The notes under the pieces are model-generated. The model did no database searches and was not told the DNA's origin. It worked only from the letters and a program-made list of their open reading frames with translations. The position numbers and the translations under genes are program-made. Of a stretch of DNA of 16,772 nt, positions 7,761 to 15,600 are shown in pieces. Positions within the stretch are counted from its first letter, which is position 1, and each line of letters begins with the position of its first letter. Source of the DNA: JBDROU01 sp043809745 [NCBI: bacterium]. Its GTDB lineage: Bacteria > Elusimicrobiota > JBDRMW01. Location of the stretch: the NCBI GenBank assembly GCA_043809745.1, contig JBDROU010000030.1, positions 1 to 16,772 on the forward strand, given 5' to 3'.

Positions 7761-7784
7761 AAGAATTTTTAGCAGTTTCAGGAG

Positions 7785-7814
7785 TTTACTTAACCGGAAT
7801 AGTGGATTTATAAT
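7785..7814 (+). promoter_or_regulatory. Possible promoter before the glmU-like gene
   Basis: TTTACT (7785-7790) and TATAAT (7809-7814) are separated by 18 bases. The predicted start near 7821 leaves about six bases before the ATG at 7827, and no Shine-Dalgarno sequence is present, so translation from a nearly leaderless transcript is possible. Confidence 0.35.
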
Positions 7815-7826
7815 TTACCAAAATTT

Positions 7827-8600
7827 ATGATAGAAAATATGCATGCTGTGGTTCTGGCTGGCGGTGAAGGAACAAGAATGAAGTCACAGCTTCCCAAAGT
7901 GCTGCATAAAGTTAAGGGCAAGCCAATGATAGAGTATGTTTTGGAAGCCGTCAATGAAGCTGGTATTTGCGAAACAGGAGTAGTAGTAGGATTTAAAGCA
8001 GAAGCCATAAAAAATTATTTTAAGTGGAACAAAAAACTTAGTTGGTTTTATCAGAACAAGCAATTAGGGAGTGCTAATGCGCTCTTGAGCGCGGACTCGT
8101 TTTTAGATAATGATAATCAACTACTGGTTTTATGCGCTGATACTCCTTTGATAAAGGCTAAGACTTTAAAAAATTTTGTGCAGTTTCACCTTAATAATGA
8201 CAATGATATTTCAATTTTGACTGCAAAATTGGAGAACCCTTTTGGGTATGGAAGGATTTTGAAAGATAATAAAGGATTAGTTGTAAAAATAGTGGAAGAG
8301 AAAGATGCTTCCGATGAAGAAAGAAGCATAAGTGAAGTAAATAGTGGTATTTACTGTTTCAGGAATAAGAATATAAAGTCATTTCTGAAAAAAATAAAAC
8401 CGGACAATGCAAAAAATGAATATTATCTGACTGATTTAGTTGAGTTGATTGCTAAGTCCGGAAGGAGGGTGGAGAGTTTCCCTGTGGAAAACACAATAGA
8501 AATAACAGGAATAAATAGCCGGGATCAGCTAATAATGGTTGAAGAGTTAATTAATAAAAGATCGCTCAAAAATTCACTTGGTTCGGCTAGCTCACCATAA
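7827..8600 (+). CDS. glmU: GlmU-like nucleotidyltransferase, uridylyltransferase half only
   Basis: A 257-residue protein matching the N-terminal half of GlmU, which makes UDP-GlcNAc from GlcNAc-1-phosphate and UTP. Seen are the nucleotide loop LAGGEGTRMKSQLPKVL (10-26) with Lys25, QLGSANAL (79-86; usually QLGTAHA), CADTPL (103-108) with the metal-binding Asp105, SEVNSGIY (169-176), NEYYLTD (197-203) and the linker GINSRDQL (228-235). Full GlmU is about 450 residues and adds a left-handed beta-helix acetyltransferase; here the protein stops exactly at that boundary. The last 13 residues and stop are encoded by the repeat element at 8559. The start could also be Met5; no ribosome site favours either. 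It sits before prs as in Bacillus. The acetyltransferase step must come from another gene, or the substrate may be a different sugar phosphate. Confidence 0.82.
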   Translation: MIENMHAVVLAGGEGTRMKSQLPKVLHKVKGKPMIEYVLEAVNEAGICETGVVVGFKAEAIKNYFKWNKKLSWFYQNKQLGSANALLSADSFLDNDNQLLVLCADTPLIKAKTLKNFVQFHLNNDNDISILTAKLENPFGYGRILKDNKGLVVKIVEEKDASDEERSISEVNSGIYCFRNKNIKSFLKKIKPDNAKNEYYLTDLVELIAKSGRRVESFPVENTIEITGINSRDQLIMVEELINKRSLKNSLGSASSP

Positions 8601-8658
8601 ACCATCTTTAGCTAAATCGAAGAATTTTCGCTTCGAGTACCGCTTTTTGAGAGATCTC
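8559..8658. repeat. ~100-bp inverted-repeat element (family copy 2) overlapping the glmU 3' end
   Basis: The left arm GATCGCTCAAAAA (8560-8572) pairs with TTTTTGAGAGATC (8644-8656) at 12 of 13 positions. The interior holds a smaller hairpin, TCGAAG/CTTCGA, around 8618-8637, and is unrelated to the interior of the copy at 7442. The left arm lies in the last codons of glmU. The right arm ends eight bases before the AGAGGAG ribosome site of prs. Confidence 0.65.
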
Positions 8659-8674
8659 ATAGAGAGGAGATGTT

Positions 8675-9619
8675 ATGCCTAGTCAGTTAAAATTATTTAC
8701 TGGTAATGCAAATGTAAGTTTAGCGAAGGAGATTGGCAGCAGATTAAATATGCAGTTAGGCAATATAGAGGTCGGACGTTTCCCTGATGCTGAAATCGAA
8801 ATAAAGATTAAAGAAAATGTACGCGGTTGTGATGCTTTTATTATACAACCAACGAGTTTTCCAGCAAACGAGCATTTGATGGAGCTGCTTCTTATCGTTG
8901 ACGCATTGAAGAGGGCTAGCGCCCGCAGAATAACTGCTGTAATACCGTATTATGGTTATGCCAGAGCTGATCGCAAGGCGGAACCAAGAGTGCCAATTTC
9001 AGCAAAGTTGGTTGCTAATCTGCTTACGGCAAGCGGTGCTGATAGAATTCTTACTATGGATTTACACGCAGGTCAGATTCAAGGTTTCTTTGATATCCCC
9101 GTTGATCATCTATATGCAACACCAGTATTTATAGATTACTTTAAGAAAAAGAAATTGACCGATCTTGTTGTTGTATCCCCGGATGCCGGTGGAGTGGAAC
9201 GAGCCAGAGTGTTTGCGAAATTATTAGAATGCGATCTGGCAATTGTAGATAAAAGAAGAATCTCTCCAGATTCAACGGCTGTGATGCATATTATAGGAGA
9301 TGTTAAGAAAAAGAATGTTCTGATAATTGATGATTTGATTGATACTGGCGGTACATTATGTAAAACATGCGATGCGCTTAAAGAACAAGGCGCTTTAAGA
9401 GTTTTCTCAGCGTGCGCCCATGGGGTTCTTGCGGGTAATGCAATCGAGAAGATCAAAAATTCGTGTTTAGAAGAGATTGCCATTACAAACTCAATTGAAG
9501 TAGGTAATAGAAAGATTAAAAAGCTGGTTGTTCTGTCTGTTGCAGGTTTATTGAGTAAAGCTATTAGAATGATACATGAAGAAAAATCCGTGAGCAAGCT
9601 GTTTATAAATGTGCAATAA
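8675..9619 (+). CDS. prs: Ribose-phosphate pyrophosphokinase (PRPP synthetase)
   Basis: A 314-residue class I PRPP synthetase, making 5-phosphoribosyl-1-pyrophosphate from ribose-5-phosphate and ATP for purine, pyrimidine, His, Trp and NAD synthesis. Seen are GRFPDAE (34-40), PYYGYARADRK (91-101), TMDLHAGQIQGFF (127-139) with the metal-binding His131, and SPDAGGVERAR (168-178). The flexible catalytic loop is VDKRRISP (191-198) with Lys193 and Arg195, and the PRPP loop is IIDDLIDTGGT (217-227). The length is normal (about 310-320). The ATG at 8675 follows AGAGGAG with normal spacing. It is flanked on both sides by members of the inverted-repeat family. Confidence 0.97.
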   Translation: MPSQLKLFTGNANVSLAKEIGSRLNMQLGNIEVGRFPDAEIEIKIKENVRGCDAFIIQPTSFPANEHLMELLLIVDALKRASARRITAVIPYYGYARADRKAEPRVPISAKLVANLLTASGADRILTMDLHAGQIQGFFDIPVDHLYATPVFIDYFKKKKLTDLVVVSPDAGGVERARVFAKLLECDLAIVDKRRISPDSTAVMHIIGDVKKKNVLIIDDLIDTGGTLCKTCDALKEQGALRVFSACAHGVLAGNAIEKIKNSCLEEIAITNSIEVGNRKIKKLVVLSVAGLLSKAIRMIHEEKSVSKLFINVQ

Positions 9620-9636
9620 ATTAAAGAATATATAAA

Positions 9637-9675
9637 AGATTGCTCAAAAAGTCGCTGCCACTTTTTGAGAGATCT
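9637..9675 (+). repeat. 39-bp hairpin (family copy 3) between prs and rplY
   Basis: AGATTGCTCAAAAAGT (9637-9652) and ACTTTTTGAGAGATCT (9660-9675) form a 16-bp stem with one G-U pair and one mismatch around a 7-base loop, CGCTGCC. These are the same arms as in the copies at 7442 and 8559, with nearly no interior. It ends five bases before the AAGGAGG site of rplY. No T-run follows, so it is not a canonical terminator; it could attenuate, stabilise or mark processing of the message. Confidence 0.7.
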
Positions 9676-9691
9676 CTATTAAGGAGGAAGT

Positions 9692-10387
9692 ATGGAAGAA
9701 GTTAATGTTGAGGCTCAAGAAAGAAAAGAGTTAACAAAAGGTCAAATAAAGGAAAGCCGTAGAAAAGGATTAATACCAGCAGTAATTTATGGTCATGGAG
9801 AAAATAGCAGTGTTTTTGTAAATGAAAAAGCTTTTCGCGAAGCGATTCATACACATGCCGGCTTAAACGCGATTATTAACATGAAGTTGGGTAATGGATC
9901 TTATAAAGTAATAGTTAAAGATATTCAGCGTAATCCAATTACAGATAATCCAATTCATGTTGATTTCCAGAGTATTTCACTTAAGGAGAAAATAGAAGTT
10001 AATGTTCCTTTGCGTATAATAGGCGAGGCACTGGGTGTAAAGGAAAAAGGTGGTGTGGTGGAACATATAGTCAGAGAAGTAGAGATTAAATGTTTGCCCA
10101 CTAATATTCCTGAGGAGTTTGTAGTAGATGTTAGTGAACTGGATATCGGGCAGGGTATACATATGAAGGATATCCAAATACCTGATAATGTTGAATCCCT
10201 TATGGATCCGGAAATAGTGGTAGTACATGTTGTGTCATCCACAAAGATAGAAGAAGTTGCTGTAGCAGAGACTGCTACCGAGCTTTCTGCTGAACCAGAG
10301 GTTATATCAAAAGGCAAGAAGGAAGAAGAAGGGGAAGTTGGGAAAGAACAAAAAAAGGCTCCTCAAAAAGAAAAAGAGAAGCAGTAA
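9692..10387 (+). CDS. rplY: 50S ribosomal protein bL25, long CTC/TL5 form
   Basis: A 231-residue bL25 of the long (CTC/TL5) type, which binds 5S rRNA in the large ribosomal subunit. Residues 1-92 form the 5S-binding domain (KESRRKGLIPAVIYG at 20-34, KDIQRNPITDNPIHVDF at 76-92). Residues 93-185 form the C-terminal beta domain (VPLRIIGEALGVKEKGGVVE at 105-124, then SELDIGQGIHMKDI). After about residue 187 comes a low-complexity tail rich in Ala and Glu, then Lys and Glu, common in this family. AAGGAGG lies four bases before the ATG. It follows prs as in both Bacillus and Pseudomonas. Confidence 0.96.
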   Translation: MEEVNVEAQERKELTKGQIKESRRKGLIPAVIYGHGENSSVFVNEKAFREAIHTHAGLNAIINMKLGNGSYKVIVKDIQRNPITDNPIHVDFQSISLKEKIEVNVPLRIIGEALGVKEKGGVVEHIVREVEIKCLPTNIPEEFVVDVSELDIGQGIHMKDIQIPDNVESLMDPEIVVVHVVSSTKIEEVAVAETATELSAEPEVISKGKKEEEGEVGKEQKKAPQKEKEKQ

Positions 10388-10459
10388 AATATTTCTTAAA
10401 CAATCGGTTCTAAACTGCAATGATTTGAATTACGCTAGGTTCTATTGCGCAGGTTTGGT

Positions 10460-10465
10460 TATAAT
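10460..10465 (+). promoter_or_regulatory. TATAAT box immediately before pth
   Basis: A perfect -10 hexamer ends six bases before the ATG at 10472, so the start of transcription would fall at or next to that ATG, giving a leaderless message. No good -35 box is seen at the usual distance, and no Shine-Dalgarno precedes the ATG. Confidence 0.3.
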
Positions 10466-10471
10466 TTATTT

Positions 10472-11050
10472 ATGTGTAAATCAAATATAGAAGCAGTTGT
10501 AGGTTTGGGGAATCCGGGTAAACTTTATAGCGAAACATTTCATAATGCAGGTTTTTTGGTTGTCCAGAAAATGGTGCAGCCTAATGCAGCTTGGAGGAGC
10601 TGGAAGAATGTTGCTCGCGTAATATGGGATAAGCCAATATTGTTTCTGCCGCAAACTTTTGTTAACTTGTCCGGTAATGCTGTAAGATTACTGCTGGATT
10701 ACAGAAAGTTAAATGCAGATCAAATTCTAATTGTATATGATGATTTTTCTTTGGATTTGGGAAAGGTAAGAATAAAGCAAAAGGGATCTTCAGGGGGACA
10801 TAATGGATTGGCATCTATCATACAGAATCTCGGAACTGAGGATATCCCAAGAATTAGAGTTGGGATTGGACCGTTAGAAAATAACGGTCTTGCAAAAGAA
10901 TATGTGTTGAAGGTCCTAAAAGGTGATGTTAAGAATAAATTTATGAAAGTAGTGGATGCGACGGCTGAAATACTCAAATTCGTTTTGAAAAATGGAATTG
11001 AAAAAGCTATGAATACTTATAACGGATTGGAAGCATTAAATGAAAATTAA
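10472..11050 (+). CDS. pth: Peptidyl-tRNA hydrolase
   Basis: A 192-residue Pth, which frees tRNA from peptidyl-tRNA dropped by stalled ribosomes. Seen are VGLGNPGKLY (10-19) with Asn14, the catalytic His24 in TFHNAGF (family usually TRHNxG), PQTFVNLSG (60-68) with Asn65, VYDDFSLDLGKVR (88-100), and GSSGGHNGLASI (105-116). The ATG at 10472 is preferred because VVGLGNPG then starts at residue 9, as usual; an in-frame TTG at 10445 would add nine unusual residues and has no ribosome site. The stop overlaps the CBS gene by 11 bases. It continues the rplY-pth order known in many bacteria. Confidence 0.95.
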   Translation: MCKSNIEAVVGLGNPGKLYSETFHNAGFLVVQKMVQPNAAWRSWKNVARVIWDKPILFLPQTFVNLSGNAVRLLLDYRKLNADQILIVYDDFSLDLGKVRIKQKGSSGGHNGLASIIQNLGTEDIPRIRVGIGPLENNGLAKEYVLKVLKGDVKNKFMKVVDATAEILKFVLKNGIEKAMNTYNGLEALNEN

Positions 11051-11513
11051 AGAAATAATGATCCCTAATGTCGTGGCGATAAATCAAGAGATATCTATTA
11101 AAGAATTAGTGAAGGTTTTTATACAATACAAATTTGACATGCTGCCTGTTGTCAATAAAGAAAATCTGCTTGTTGGGAAAATTTCATTGGACGAGATTGT
11201 CTCTATTTTTTTTCCCAGGTACTATGATATAGTAAAGGATTATACATATATTGAGGATTTCGGGCTGCTCGAAAAGATCTTTGTTGCGCAGTCTTCTTTG
11301 CTTAATGAAGATAAACTGCTTCTTGCTTGTGATGTTATGAATCCAAAGGTTATTGCTATAGAGGAGGGATCTTCCGTTTTGCAAGCTGTAAGTTTGATGC
11401 AGTCATACGGGGTTAGCAGACTTCCGGTTATCTCTAATCAGAATAAACTTATAGGAATCATATCTCATATTGATATAATTCTTACTCTGTTAAAAAAAAG
11501 CTTCTGTCATTAA
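11040..11513 (+). CDS. Tandem CBS-domain protein
   Basis: A 157-residue cytoplasmic protein made of two CBS motifs and little else. CBS1 covers about residues 1-57 (KEIMIPNVVAI at 4-14, FDMLPVV at 32-38) and CBS2 about 97-152 (CDVMNPKVIAI at 97-107, YGVSRLPVI at 123-131). Between them is a 40-residue insert with FPRYYDIVKDYTYIEDFG (58-75). Paired CBS motifs bind adenine nucleotides and often gate transporters or enzymes. The gene overlaps pth by 11 bases and ends 12 bases before the exchanger-like gene, so control of that transporter is a reasonable inference. The ribosome site is weak (GGAAG), consistent with coupled translation. Confidence 0.87.
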   Translation: MKIKEIMIPNVVAINQEISIKELVKVFIQYKFDMLPVVNKENLLVGKISLDEIVSIFFPRYYDIVKDYTYIEDFGLLEKIFVAQSSLLNEDKLLLACDVMNPKVIAIEEGSSVLQAVSLMQSYGVSRLPVISNQNKLIGIISHIDIILTLLKKSFCH

Positions 11514-11525
11514 TGTTATTGTAAT

Positions 11526-12686
11526 ATGGATAATTTCTTTTTTACCGCGTTGTGGGCATTCCCTGCAATAATTTTTGCCGCATTGGTAATAGCATGGGCT
11601 GCAGAATGCAGCCAGTTCATGATTGCGCAGGGATTAGCTTTGGCGATTCTGGCGTGGCTTCAAACATTGCCTGAATTTGCTGTAGAGGCTGTTATAGCTT
11701 TTGAGGCTGGCAAGGATCCCTCAAAGATTCATCTTATAACTGCTAATTTCACGGGTTCTTTGAGGCTGCTTGTTGGATTAGGTTGGCCATTGGTTTTCTT
11801 TACTCAATTAATTTTTAATCTTAAAAGGCTGAACAGTAATTGGAGAAATTTGCTTGTTATCCGTTTGGAGGATTATCAGGCAATCAATGTTATTGCTTTG
11901 CTGCTGCCGTTAGTTTATTTTATATTTATTTTAATGAAGCAGTCATTATCTGTATACGACGGGCTTATTCTTGTAGGAATTTACATCTTATATCTATTCG
12001 TATTAAAAAAATTACCACCTAAGGATGAGGATGAGATCGAATCTGTTGGTCGTATACCAAAAATGGTGTTAAGACAACCTGTCAAATTTAGGGGATTGCT
12101 TATCATAAGTCTTTTTCTTGCAGGAGGCATTATATTGTTCTTCTCTGCACGTCCGTTTCTTCACTCCATGCTTGGTATAGCTGTATTTTTTGGGATATCT
12201 CAATTTATATTTGTGCAATGGTTAGCGCCATTTTTATCCGAGTTCCCGGAAAAGATAAGCGCGTTTTATTGGGCAAGAACCCCTCATCGCGCACCAATGG
12301 CGTTGACTAATTTGATATGTTCCAATATCAATCAGTGGACGGTATTAATAGGGATGGTTCCATTTATCTATGTGATAAGCTTGGGCAGTTTTAAGCCTAT
12401 AGTGCTTGATGCTTTTCAAACAGAAGAGATTATATTAACCATGCTGCAATCAGCGCTGGGAATGTTATTACTATGTAAAATGTATATTAAATGGTATGAA
12501 ATAGTTGGTTTATTCATATTATGGTTTATGCAGTTTATATTACCGCCTTTACGAATTCAAATAAGCATGATATATGCGGTATGGTGTATATATGAGGTTG
12601 TTTTGTTTTTTTATAAAGTTGAGCGCAGAAAGATAATTTATATACTTAAAGATGTTTATAAAAAACATCTTGCAGTCGCTAATTAA
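11526..12686 (+). CDS. Divergent Na+/Ca2+-exchanger-like membrane protein
   Basis: A 386-residue polytopic inner-membrane protein with about ten hydrophobic segments and a charged cytoplasmic-looking loop at residues 161-190. Two alpha-repeat-like stretches place it near the cation:Ca2+ exchanger (NCX) superfamily: LQTLPEFAVEAVIAF (45-59) with Glu50 followed by TANFTGSLRL (72-81), and WLAPFLSEFPEKI (232-244) with Glu239 and Glu242 followed by NLICSNINQWT (262-272). The classical GTS before the acidic residue is missing in both repeats, so the ion carried is uncertain; proteins of this branch are usually annotated as sodium:calcium or sodium:proton antiporters. The start lies 12 bases after the CBS stop with no clear ribosome site. 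Only two bases separate it from dnaE. Confidence 0.72.
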   Translation: MDNFFFTALWAFPAIIFAALVIAWAAECSQFMIAQGLALAILAWLQTLPEFAVEAVIAFEAGKDPSKIHLITANFTGSLRLLVGLGWPLVFFTQLIFNLKRLNSNWRNLLVIRLEDYQAINVIALLLPLVYFIFILMKQSLSVYDGLILVGIYILYLFVLKKLPPKDEDEIESVGRIPKMVLRQPVKFRGLLIISLFLAGGIILFFSARPFLHSMLGIAVFFGISQFIFVQWLAPFLSEFPEKISAFYWARTPHRAPMALTNLICSNINQWTVLIGMVPFIYVISLGSFKPIVLDAFQTEEIILTMLQSALGMLLLCKMYIKWYEIVGLFILWFMQFILPPLRIQISMIYAVWCIYEVVLFFYKVERRKIIYILKDVYKKHLAVAN

Positions 12687-12688
12687 TT

Positions 12689-15600
12689 ATGGCAATTTCA
12701 AAATTTGTGCATCTTCATAATCATACCGAATACTCCCTGCTGGACGGTGCCTGCCGCGTAAGTGATGAGCGCGGTAAACCAGGGGAGTTTATCAAGACAG
12801 CAGCTTCATATAAGATGCCTGCTCTTGCCATTACAGATCATGGTAATTTGTATGGAGCGATTGAATTTTATAAAAACTGTGTTGATTCAGGCGTGAAGCC
12901 GATAATTGGTTGTGAGATCTATGTGGCGCCGCACTCGCGTTTTGATAAACAGGCGCATAACGGAAACGGAACCAATTATTATCATCTAGTTTTGCTCGCA
13001 ATTAATGAGGTTGGGTATAAAAACCTTATGATGCTTTCTTCCAAAGGTTTTTTAGAAGGATTTTATTATAAACCGCGTGTTGATAAAGAATTGCTGAATA
13101 AACACAGCGAAGGGCTGATCGCCATGTCTGCCTGTCTTAAAGGAGAAATACCGCAGTCATTATTAAAAAATGATAAGGTTGCCGCCAAAAAAAGTTTGTA
13201 TGAGTATTTGGATATATTTGGGAAGGACAATTTTTATTTAGAATTGATGGACAATGGTATCGAAGATCAGAGGAAAGTGAAAGCAGATTTAATCGAGATG
13301 GGTAAGGCAAATAATGTGAAAGTTGTTGCGACAAATGATTGTCATTTTATGAAAAAGGATGATTCTTCAGCCCATGATGCGCTGCTTTGCATAGGAACGG
13401 GGAAGTTGTTAGATGATGTTAATCGGATGCGTTTTCAAACAAACGAATTTTATTTTCGTACTCCGGAAGAAATGGCTAAGTTGTTTTCTTCAGTTCCCGA
13501 GGCATTAACAAGCACAATTGAAATTACTGAAAAGTGCAACCTGAGTATTGATTTTAATCAGTTTTATTTGCCTAAATTTAACACCCCTGATAATGAATCA
13601 CCGGATTCATTATTGTCTAAGCTTGCTTTTCAGGGTCTAGAAAAGCGTTACGGATCCATCCAGCCTGAGCACAAAAATCGGTTAGATTACGAACTGGATG
13701 TAATAAAAAAGATGGATTTTTCCAGTTATTTTCTGATTGTATGGGATTTTATAAATTACGCTAAAAAGAAAGGAATACCGGTTGGCCCCGGAAGGGGTTC
13801 AGGCGCCGGGTCATTAGCTGCACATTGTTTAGGAATAACTGATATATGTCCCATAGAGCATGGTTTGCTTTTTGAGAGGTTCCTAAATCCGGACAGGAAG
13901 ACCATGCCGGATTTAGATATAGATTTTTCCGATCAAGGAAGGGAAGAAGTTATAGATTATGTAAAACAAAAGTACGGAAGAGAAAATGTTGCTCAGATCA
14001 TTACTTTTGGAGCCCTTATGGCAAGGTCGGTTGTCAGGGATGTTGGTCGTGTGATGAATATTGCGCTAAATGAAGTGGATAGGATCGCGAAATTAATTCC
14101 AAGAGAAGTTGATATGACGATTTCAAAGGCGCTGGCAGTTGTTCCAGAGCTAAAATCTATTTATAAGAGCGATCCGCGAATAAAAAAACTGCTTGATATA
14201 GGAACACGGTTGGAAGGGCTTAAACGCCATACGGGCGTTCATGCAGCAGGGATCGTCATTACAAAGGATATAATAAGCTCGTACACGCCGCTTGCGAAAA
14301 GTTCAAGAGACGTTGTGACCACGCAGTATAATGATAAATCACTCATAAGCTTAGGATTGCTTAAGGTCGATTTTCTAGGTTTAAGCACTTTAACTGTTAT
14401 AGACCAGGCATCCAAGGAGATTCAACAGAGGATAGATCAAAAATTTGATATTGAAAAAATACCAATGGACGATAAAAAAACATATTTTGTCTTAAGTTCA
14501 GGCAAAACTGTAGGTATTTTTCAGCTAGAATCTGAAGGGATGAGGGATCTGCTTCGAAAAATCAAACCAACCCAGTTAGGTGATCTGGTTGCGCTTATAT
14601 CTCTTTATAGGCCCGGGCCTATGGGTTCTGGAATGCTTGATGAGTTCGTGGCAAGAAAGCATAAAAGGGTAAAGGTTGCGTATGATCATCCGTTGTTAAA
14701 ACCTATTTTAGAGGATACATTTGGGGTAATACTGTATCAGGAGCAGGTTATTAGAATAGCGATTGATCTTGGAGGTTTTTCTCCCGGGAAAGCGGATAGT
14801 TTGCGCCGCGCAATGAGCAAGAAAATCCCTGAGGAGTTGGAACAAAGCAGAAATTCGTTTGTTGAAGGCGCAAAGCAGAAAGGTATTGATAAAACACTTT
14901 CAAATAAAATATTTGAGCAGATGGTTTATTTCAGCGGTTATGGTTTTAACAAATCGCATGCATCTGTCTATGCGCTTATTGCTTATAGGAGCGCTTATTT
15001 GAAAGCGCATTTTCCTGAAGAATTTATGTGTTCTCTTGTAACTTCTGAAATTGGAGGAAATACATCCAGTACAGAAAAAGAGAGTCGGTTGGTAATTTAT
15101 TTGAGAGAGGCTGAATCTTTAGGCATCCCTATATTGAAGCCTGATATTAATCTTTCTAAGCAGGTGTTTGCAATAGAACAGCACAGCAATAATGTAAATT
15201 CAGCAGCGCATAGAAAGCATGCTATCAGGTTTGGATTGCGCGCTATCAAGAATGTTGGAGAAGCGGCGGCAGACGCAGTAATAGAAGAACGAATCAATAA
15301 TAGCGATTTTAAGTCTTTTGATGATTTCTGCAAAAGGATTGATCAAAGTAAAGTTAATAAGAAGGTTATTGAGTCATTAATAAAAGTAGGAGCGATGGAT
15401 TGTTTTGGTGAAAAATCGAGTATGGTCAGGCCGAAATTACTTGGTTCAATGGAACAGATACTAATGCAAGCGCAGAAGATTAAAAATGAGTCCTCAATAG
15501 GGCAGGGAAGCCTGTTCAAATTAGAAGAAATCTCTAATGGCGAAATTGCGGAAGCTGAAAGTGTGCAAGAATGGGCAGAGCATGATCTTCTTGCTGTTGA

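Noticed and set aside
7689-8600. tRNA-Gln plus glmU as a mobile cassette flanked by repeat elements
   Set aside because: The gene order around it is conserved across distant bacteria and no integrase or target duplication is seen; the repeats more likely inserted around resident genes.
9136-9597. 153-codon minus-strand open frame inside prs
   Set aside because: It is a shadow of the strongly conserved prs gene and has no features of its own.
9637-9675. Hairpin between prs and rplY as an intrinsic terminator
   Set aside because: The stem is followed by CTATTAAGGAGG, not by a T-run, and rplY starts at once; the shared arms point to the repeat family instead.
13867-13879. A further copy of the repeat arm (GCTTTTTGAGAGG) inside dnaE
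   Set aside because: It encodes the conserved LLFERFLNP stretch of the polymerase and has no facing partner arm, so it is a chance match.
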